From: Brienomyrus brachyistius
Taxonomy: Eukaryota; Chordata; Actinopteri; Osteoglossiformes; Mormyridae
Length of the DNA: 64,000 bases
Assembly (NCBI RefSeq): GCF_023856365.1
Contig: NC_064541.1
Span: 24,530,214 to 24,594,213, forward strand
Reading direction: 5' to 3'
Part shown: piece by piece, positions 47,417 through 64,000 of the stretch
Position numbering within the stretch: the first letter of the stretch is position 1
Layout: each line of letters starts with the position of its first letter
Translations under genes and position numbers: made by a program
Notes under the pieces: generated by a model
What the model was told of the DNA's origin: nothing
Seen by the model: the letters and a program-made list of their open reading frames with translations, nothing else
The model's database searches: none

Positions 47417-47514
47417 CCGTGTATAGGATAAGCATGAATGGATGGATGGATGGATGGATGGATGGATGGATGGATGGATGGATGGATGGATGGATGGATG
47501 GATGGATGGATGGA
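47398..47514 (+). mobile_element. Retroelement 3' tail with (ATGG)n, overlapping the Ig gene stop
   Basis: GGCTCTGGATCCCCATGACC, then GTATAGGATAAGC and about 19 ATGG units (47,437-47,514). It matches 5,113-5,150 and the tails of the SINEs at 49,325-49,715 and 51,061-51,365. The TGA stop of the upstream Ig gene lies in the CCATGACC block. Confidence 0.7.
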
Positions 47515-47661
47515 GACAGGTACAGAATAAAAAATCATAAATTTAGGACAGGATGTTGTCTTCAAGTGCCATTATTACAAACTCTGTATTACTCATTATT
47601 ACTACTGCAGTTCAGGCATGAAGGTATTGTATTTTCCAATCTAAACATTTAAAACATGAAG

Positions 47662-48308
47662 TGCTAGTTGGTCCCAGTTTTTCGTGTCTTCTCCCCGTTT
47701 GGTAAGCAGGTATTGCTGGCTCCTTAGTGTTTCTTTTTGTATTGTTTTTTTTTTCTACTTCCTGAGCTTAGTGGTTTGCGTTGTTTTGGGTTTTGCTGGG
47801 TGCCTGTGGTTGTGTTTTACCTGTCTTTGTTGTTCCCCAAGAGATCTGTTTCTTAGTTTGAGTTTCATGACTTAGTTTATTCGTTTATTCGTGTCGCCTG
47901 TTGCTTGCTTTACCAGCTCTTGTGAATTGTTCTCACCTGTCCCACATTATTCTTGTTAGCCCTCCGTATTTACGTTCCTGATCCTGTTCTGTACTTGGTG
48001 GAGTCATTGTTGATGATGTTGATATTTTGTTTGATGGTTTCTGGTTGACCTCGTTATTGCTGGTTTTTGATTCCATGCCTGTTCTTTGCTTAACCAGTTT
48101 CCCTTCGTAGATTATTTGTTCTGTTAGTATTTTTGTACCCCTATTTAGTTTTGATCCCTTGTGGTCTGCTTGTTTTGTAATGTTTCCTAATGTTATCATG
48201 TTCTGTTAATAAATCCATGTTGTTTTGTGGAGCCGCCAGCGGATCATCCATCTTTTCCTCCCTGGACTATGCCAAGCCACCCTGAAAGAAACTCCCGAGA
48301 TTGTGACA
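47662..48308 (+). mobile_element. LTR-like element related to 5,185-5,888
   Basis: It shares TTCTTGTTAGCCCTCCGTAT, CCCTATTTAGTTTTGATCCC and a terminal GAGCCGCCAGCGGATCATCC block with the 5-kb LTR. It contains AATAAA at about 48,209 and ends GATTGTGACA. The 5' limit is set by alignment (TGCTAGTTGGTCCC). No target duplication was found, so the boundaries are approximate. Confidence 0.5.
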
Positions 48309-49060
48309 AATGGAAAAACATTAGTTCCGACAAAGATAAAATTACTAGCGTGTGTGTGTATGTGTGTGTGTGTGCGAATGTGTGTCATGAGACAATAGAA
48401 AAATGTCTATTGTTTCAAGGTTCCATTCCACCTCTGAATTCAATGTATAGAATCTCTGAGGTCCATTTTCATGTGTGGTGATCAAGCAGAGCAGGAACGC
48501 TTACACTTGTGACCTCCATGTCTTACTATGACACACTTCATTTTTTATGCTCTCATTTGAAACCAACTAACAGAGAATTGTCTTACAGCTATTTTAGTTA
48601 TTTCTAGCTGTTCTTTAGTACCTGTTTTTCAGTCTTCACTTTTCTGTAACTCCAAAAGATAGACTTAACTCTTCCAAGGTAAGTTAATGGTTGGTTTTGT
48701 ATTCACAAAGCATCTTATGGCTAAAAGTAGCTTCTAACTTGTCTATTTATGATAAATTCCTAAAAATAATGGCCGTGTCAGTCCTAAATGTTGGACTCCT
48801 GATTTTTTTTTACTAAGCCCCTCAGCACTAAATGTAGCACCTATGTCTGGGAGAAATAAAGAGTAGTCGAGAGGACTCCTGAGTCACTAAGACCAATTCA
48901 CAAACAGTCACAAAATCGTCAAGTCAATCCACATCATAATGTCTTGGAAACTTTAAATTGGTTAAGGATACCACCTCAGTCGGGAGGGAATAATGATTGT
49001 TGTGGAGCTTGTGAGGGACGCAATAACATCTCTAACAAACCGAAACAATCCAATCATATA

Positions 49061-50106
49061 CAGTGGAAACCACTTATAGTGATCATTATGACAATTTTTT
49101 TCTTTTCTCTCTCTTTGTCTCAAGCAGATTACAATCTAATTGACATTTGTATATTTATTACATATACATAACATGATAAAATGGACAGTGTTGCTATGTA
49201 GTGAATTAAAAATTTTCAGAATACAGTACAGCTGATTCAAATGCTTTTCATATTACTGAATTGCATATAATTCAAAGATGCTATAACACAGTAATGTACA
49301 TAAAATATACCTTATTGTAGTTTCAGAGGGCGTACCGCAGTGGTTAGCGCTGCTGCCTCGCACCAAAAAGGTCCTGGGTTCAGTCCTGGGTACGGTCTTG
49401 GGTCCTTTCTGTGTAGAGTTCACACACTCTCCTTGTGTTTGTGTGGGTTTTTGCTGGGGGCTCCGATTTCCTCCACACAGTCCAAAAGCATTTCGTTGTT
49501 GTGCACTGTATGCTGTGGTTTGTCAGTAATGACAATTGATCACTAAATTCTAAATTGACCCTGTAGTTGTGTGAGTGTGTGTGGCCTGCGGTGTGTTGGT
49601 GCCTGCCCAGGGTTGGTTCCCGCCTGTGCCCATTGCTCCCAGGATAGGCTCCGGTCCCCCCCGTGACCCCAGGTGGGATGAAGTGGCTTCAGAAGATGGA
49701 TGGATGGATATAGTTTCACTGTTGCATCTCATTGGCTCAGTTTTTGTAGTTTATCATAAGATTTGATGAGTCTATATTTGTCATTGAGAGAAAATTACTT
49801 TCTTTTTCTGGTCATGTTTTTTAAGGATGCAACATTAGCCTATGGTAGCCAGCCAGAAGCAGATGGGCTACCGCAAGGCAAAGTAGGGCGATCAAAGTAA
49901 AGTTAAAAAAAGTATAGCAGTTTTAATTTTTTCCATATATTGTCATGTTTAAAAAGACCAAAAGTGAACAATGTAAACGGATTACTTCATTACTCTAAGC
50001 AAATTATTTTAACTGTTTTTGTACAGGAATGATTCTGTACCAGGATTTTTGATCCATATAAGCAGTTGATCACTATAACCATGATCACTATAAGCAGTTT
50101 CCACTG
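49061..50106. mobile_element. Tigger-like element nested in the Harbinger-like MITE
   Basis: Ends are CAGTGGAAACCACTTATAGT and, inverted, CAGTGGAAACTGCTTATAGT, with TGATCAT following on both sides. TA is duplicated at 49,059-49,060 and 50,107-50,108. The 1,046 bp includes a SINE (49,325-49,715) and no transposase. Confidence 0.75.
49325..49715 (+). mobile_element. tRNA-derived SINE nested in the Tigger-like element
   Basis: A-box region ACCGCAGTGGTTAGCGCTGC, B box in GTCCTGGGTTCAGTCCTGGG, and body TTTGTGTGGGTTTTTGCTGG. The tail GGCTCCGGTCCCCCCGTGAC leads into GATGGATGGAT. Confidence 0.75.
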
Positions 50107-51060
50107 TATTTGTGTTTATGGGATGTTGTGTGTACATTTTCACCAGCACATACTGGCCTCTCATCAACCAATCCCCAAGGTTAATGCAGGCAAGCTTGTG
50201 CATGAGAACCGACAGCCACAGCAGTGGAGTCTTACTCATAGCTTAGTTGTTGGCTCTTTTCCTAATTAAAAGTTGCTCTAAGCCACTTTGTGAATAGGTT
50301 TTAGGAATAAACTCCTAGTTAAATACTTTTCGTGTGATTTAGGAGTACTCTTAGTGGTAAGATAAAATGCTTTCTGAATACGAGCCCAAATATTCCTGAG
50401 TTCGACGCGTCACTGGGTCGACAAAGGAACGGCTTGCGTTTCACTTCTTTAGCCAATTACAGTCTACATTGTATGACATCACCACAATCATTAAAACCAG
50501 TGTCTTCTGTTAAGCAAGGTGCAGATTTGTATAGTACCAAATTTATTGTGTATGCCTTTTGTTAAGGGACATGACAGATACAAACATAGGAACATGCTTA
50601 CCTCCTAAGGCTGCATGGAGCAATGTCATTATTTCATTATGATGATATTAATAGTAATAATACTTATAAACTAGGGGCTAAGGACCTTCCTCTATCACTG
50701 ATGTCGTTATTCTGCTGAGGTTGGGCCTGGTCCAACAACCTTCTGATCACAGACACAGAGACTTAGCTGCGTTTGGAACTAATCCTGAGAAGGTTCTGTT
50801 TTCCATTATCTTAACTTCCTGGAATCTCACAGGGATATTCAAGAAATTTAATAACTCCAAAGTTAAAAACACCTAATGCGTTTTAAATTAGTAATGTTTT
50901 TTCTTAAATTTCATTAGCATTCTTGAGGTAGAAGTCATTTTCAACTGTACCCATTATGTGTGAAAGATGGGTGCTGTATTATCTGGAATGCAAGGGTAGA
51001 TAAATTGGTTGTGAGCATTTTAAGGTTCTTCTTAATTTTAAATTGAATGATATTCCATTG

Positions 51061-51365
51061 GGATGGCATGGTGGTGCAGTGGTTAGCATGGTTGCCTCAC
51101 ATCTCTGGGACCCAGGTTCAAGTCTCCACCTGCGTTACATGTGTGCGGAGTTTGCATGTCCCCCTCATGGGGTTTCCTCCGGGTACTCCGGTTTCCCCCC
51201 ACAGTCTAAAGACATGCTGAGACTAATTGTCGTTATTGGAGTGTGCCCTGCGATGGGCTGGCTCCCACTTCTGGGTTGTTCCCCACCTCGTGCCTTAGCT
51301 TCCGGGATAGGCTCCAGACCAGCCGTGACCCAGAAGGATAAGTGGGTTGGAAGATGGATGGAAGC
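51061..51365 (+). mobile_element. tRNA-derived SINE, near full length
   Basis: Head GGCATGGTGGTGCAGTGGTT, B box in ACCCAGGTTCAAGTCTCCAC, body GGGTACTCCGGTTTCCCCCC and tail GGATAGGCTCCAGACC to GGAAGATGGATGGA. It is the same family as the minus-strand copy at 23,848-24,047, which lacks the tail. Confidence 0.8.
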
Positions 51366-53634
51366 TCACATTCTTAAAGATGCCCAAAAGGACCAACCAG
51401 TAATTATTAATCCAATCTAATACACAAAGGCTCCGGTAACCTAACAAGAAACACCATAGAAAGGAATAGCATGTAAATTTAAAGGCAATGGACGAACTTA
51501 AACCAACATTTCATGTAGGACTACCAAATCCCCTAATTAAATAATCTAATCAATAACCAATTTGCCTTACTCATGTATGGAGTATATTATATCCACTATC
51601 TTAATAACTCCATAGTATATAGGTTACATAGACGTTACCATAACAATAAAAACCACTGCTTTTCGGTCTTCTGCTGCTTTCCCTCCCTCCCTTTCCCCAT
51701 CCACCCCACTACTGCAATGCATCAGTCCCTCCTCCCTTACCTCCCACCCCCAATCTCTTTCCTTCATACTCTCGCAAAAGCACGGTAGATTACACCCTTC
51801 GTGAAAGCAATGAAACTGCACGAACATGAGGTTTTCTGCGATCATTGGTATGGTCGTCTCTTTTTGAAGTCTCTTTTTGGCTTAGGTCTTCTTGATTTCT
51901 ACGTTTCAGTCAATTCAAGAATTTTATGCGTGGTTTACCGTTGATTACTTCATATTGCGCTGCGACAGACGGTGACTCTCATTGGGAATCAGTTCTCGTC
52001 AATATTCCGATTTCCAGAAGACGGGATTAAAGAAAAGGACGAACATAGAGAGACATCTGAAGGGTAAAGGAAATGATCATGTCAACGACGGATAAAAGAG
52101 ACATTTCTGAGATGTATTGCCAGTAGAAAGGGGTGGAAATTAACAGCTGGTTGTTTTGTCGCTCAAAATTATTGGGATGCTATAGCATTGCATTTTTATA
52201 TCGTAGTCAGAGTGCTGGAGAAATCATTCATTCAGCGTCGCTCATTTTGTATAAATTGTATGTATTACAGAATAGTTATCAGAAAGTATATACAAATCTA
52301 AATTAAAATAGCAGAAATAGAAATATACATCAATTTCCAAAATTATAACGAACTACAGGAAGCATATGTGTCGTTGGTATGCGTCATAAACCAGATACAA
52401 TACGTCCTGGTGGCAAGTGCAGTGTCCATTAATATTATTATTGTCGTTATTATTATTCAAATACTTTTCCAGGTTGCGGTAAAGTGACTTGTAAATTGTA
52501 AGTAATGCTTCTTGAATAACTAGCTACAGTCCATTTGCATTTTTATGTGCACTCCTAAAGTTATTTTTAATGACAGAATAAATAGAATAACATTGCAGTT
52601 GAATATCAACAGAAAATGCGTGAGTACAAAGTGATTGTAAACACTGCAGTACTTATATTCGCCACCTGTCAGTCACTGTGACCTTATGTATGCAGTATTG
52701 ATAAATGTGCCGTAATCTGTGTGAACAGATTAGAATTTGTTCACCTGAAGTTAACAAACAGGCACCTGAAGATTGTATGGATTTATCATTGTAGTTTTCA
52801 GATTGATATATTCCAGAAAACAAAAGCAATAACAAATTAAACAAAGTGCTGAAATATTGTTCTGACTGCACTGTGACCGACTAAAGCCAAAACACAGAAA
52901 GTGCGTGTGCTTCCTGTAATATAAAGTTGTGGTTTGGAAGTTCTGCTCACTAGTCATTAGCTCAGGTCTTCCACCTGCACAGCTGTTGCAGGTTATACTG
53001 AGTCTTGCATTTATTGGAATTTTGTTTACTGCATTAAGTGAACCATAATTGTCTTCCTGGAATAATGTTGGCTGTTGATCATATGGAGATGCTTTTTGAG
53101 GGGATTTGAAAGGCACTCAGCCAGTACTCATTAAAGGCATGAACAGACAATCAAAAGTTTATAAATAAATGAGCATAACCTCAGAAGACAACTCCAAGGA
53201 CATGAGCTTAAGGTGTTTAAGGACTCACAGGATTATAATCAAATTCATCAGATCTGAAATCAGTGTATGAAGTCATATATAGAATTCAACGTGATGCAAG
53301 AGCTGCAAACATTTTGCAAGTGCCATTATCAGGGTTGTGGCTCAGCCCCTGCCAGCATTTGCTGATCGCTATTACAGACTGAATATAGTTCAGAGCACAG
53401 ATTAAAGGGGAGCAAGAAGAGTAACTAACTTGGACTGCAAGTGGCTAAGAACGGAGGCATCTTGTGTGTACAGGAAGGCAAAGTGGTGTTTTTTTTTTTT
53501 TTTGCACTTGATTTGTTGGTAAGACTGTGCTGCACCGTGGGGTGGCCTGTGAACCCACATATCCCTTCCTCTCCTGCCGCGTCAGCACTGGAGGACCTGT
53601 TCTGAGCAGCCAGACACGCCCATCCACCACGAGC
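51366..53634. other. Intergenic upstream of scn1b, no gene seen
   Basis: No repeat or coding similarity was recognised. The scn1b promoter and 5' UTR should lie in the last few hundred bases. The stretch at 53,540-53,634 is GC-richer and could be 5' UTR. A poly-T run is at 53,488-53,503. Confidence 0.4.
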
Positions 53635-62999
<9,365 letters not shown>

Positions 63000-64000
63000 C
63001 ACAGGTAACATGCGTGACTTTTTCTTTTCCTTATCTATGCTACCTTGCTCTGGAAACATCCCAGGATACAATACAGAGTACTTTGCTAACGTTTTATTTT
63101 TTTAATCGGTGATGAACAACATTGATGTGCTGTCACATAAAGCATTAACATCAACTTAATTCCTTGAAATATGTCCATCACACTTTTAGTTTTACATCAA
63201 CAAAAAAATCTATGACAAACCTGTATGTATATTAGGACTATTTTAATGTGATGAAAATTGAAAAATGGATCCCCCCCTCAAAAAAAAACAAAACATTTTT
63301 TTTGTATTTTAGTATTAAATATGGTGTGGGTGATGGGTGTTATATTAATGTGTGAAAAAGTAACTATGGAATGGATTGATTCTTAAACCAAAATAATGGG
63401 CATATTGAAATGTACATAAATATGTACATTCCTAAAGATCATTAAGAGAGTATCATTGTAAAACTGCTGAAATGACTGTGCATGTAGTCTAGAGGCAATG
63501 GGCTTTATATATTTACTAAATTATATTTATTTATATAAAGCAATGCATGTGATTAAGGTACCAATAAGGATCCTAATGTATGTAAAGTCTTTGTTGACAA
63601 AAATGTATTTTTTTCATGGATTATTAATTAGAAATGTGATAGAGATTTCTCAGAAGCTTCTAAAATCTTCCCAGACTGAATTGTGTTAGCAGATAGTTTC
63701 AGCATTTTTACATCCTATGTTATAGTTTTGTATACCTCTACTGTTTAGAACTCCCGGAAGAAAAAGGGTTCTACCTCAGTCCAGCTTCTATAATACCTAT
63801 GGGACAATGTTACAAGTATTTATTTATTAAACTGTACAAATCCAACACTGCATATGTATACACTCTATATGTACATAAGATATTTTAATTTCTACTACCC
63901 AGTGCAATTAAAATGTACTAAATACAGTTTAAGGTGCATGTATTCTGAGATTGGAGTCTTTATTAAAAAATATTATTTATAATTAGCCAAATATATATAG
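63000..64000 (+). other. scn1b 3' UTR and downstream sequence
   Basis: Six bases after the stop, CACAG followed by GTAACA looks like a donor (GT at 63,005-63,006), and CATCCCAG near 63,063 could be its acceptor. An intron in the 3' UTR with a further non-coding exon would agree with the human gene as I recall it. No canonical AATAAA was found up to 64,000. ATTAAA variants occur near 63,827 and 63,962. Confidence 0.4.

Larger units (their letters stand above)
48693..50390. mobile_element. Harbinger-like MITE carrying nested insertions
   Basis: The left end TGTATTCACAAAGCATCTTA and the right end, reverse complement CGTATTCAGAAAGCATTTTA, are inverted. They are followed on both sides by CTAA/CCTAA-rich sequence of the AGGAGT..CTCCTAA type. 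About 650 bp belongs to this element (48,693-49,060 and 50,107-50,390); the middle is a later insertion. The superfamily name rests on the look of the ends and target duplications were not resolved. Confidence 0.55.

Noticed and set aside
47413..47652. MDGW repeat protein and the antisense SIHP repeat
   Set aside because: Translation of the ATGG simple repeat.
51043..51420. 125-codon plus-strand frame
   Set aside because: It lies across a tRNA-derived SINE.

Overview
This is vertebrate nuclear DNA, most likely from a teleost or another ray-finned fish. The evidence is multi-exon genes with GT-AG introns, tRNA-derived SINE tails of the kind common in fish, Tc1/mariner, hAT and Harbinger-like elements, AT-rich intergenic DNA and long dinucleotide repeats. 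The species cannot be read from the sequence alone.

Four host genes can be reconstructed exon by exon. (1) A beta-1,4-galactosyltransferase closest to B4GALT3 lies on the minus strand at 10,242-18,893, with 6 coding exons and 382 aa. (2) psmc4, the 26S proteasome ATPase Rpt3/6B, lies on the minus strand at 30,659-40,573, with 11 coding exons. These join to exactly 418 aa, the length of the human protein, with Walker A, Walker B and the C-terminal HbYX tail in place. (3) A two-Ig-domain type I membrane protein that I do not recognise lies on the plus strand at 45,681-47,416, with 4 exons. Its last residues and stop codon lie in a retroelement tail. (4) scn1b, the voltage-gated sodium channel beta-1 subunit, lies on the plus strand at 53,635-62,999, with 5 coding exons and 221 aa.

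The rest is introns and intergenic DNA filled with mobile-element debris. 0-10 kb: an interrupted Tigger-like element carrying a solo LTR, a MITE with clean ends, a retroelement integrase-type exon and a 704-bp LTR. 10-19 kb, inside the galactosyltransferase introns: Tc1 fragments, three LINE fragments and a C48 (Ulp1-like) protease relic. 19-30 kb: SINEs, a broken LINE, two fold-back elements and a complete 922-bp Tigger-like MITE. 30-40 kb, psmc4 introns: a 1.2-kb fold-back element, a SINE and a BED/hAT-like ORF. 41-53 kb: an internally deleted LINE, an LTR and a three-level nest of Harbinger-like, Tigger-like and SINE sequence. 53-63 kb, scn1b introns: an inverted copy of part of scn1b exon 2, a hAT-like MITE built from 32-bp tandem repeats, a Tc1 relic and a small MITE.

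The four host genes do not form a functional unit: they cover Golgi glycosylation, proteasome function, a cell-surface Ig protein and a sodium-channel subunit. The observations most worth following are the unrecognised Ig receptor with its retroelement-derived C-terminus, the inverted exon-2 relic inside scn1b, and a possible intron-retention secreted isoform of scn1b.
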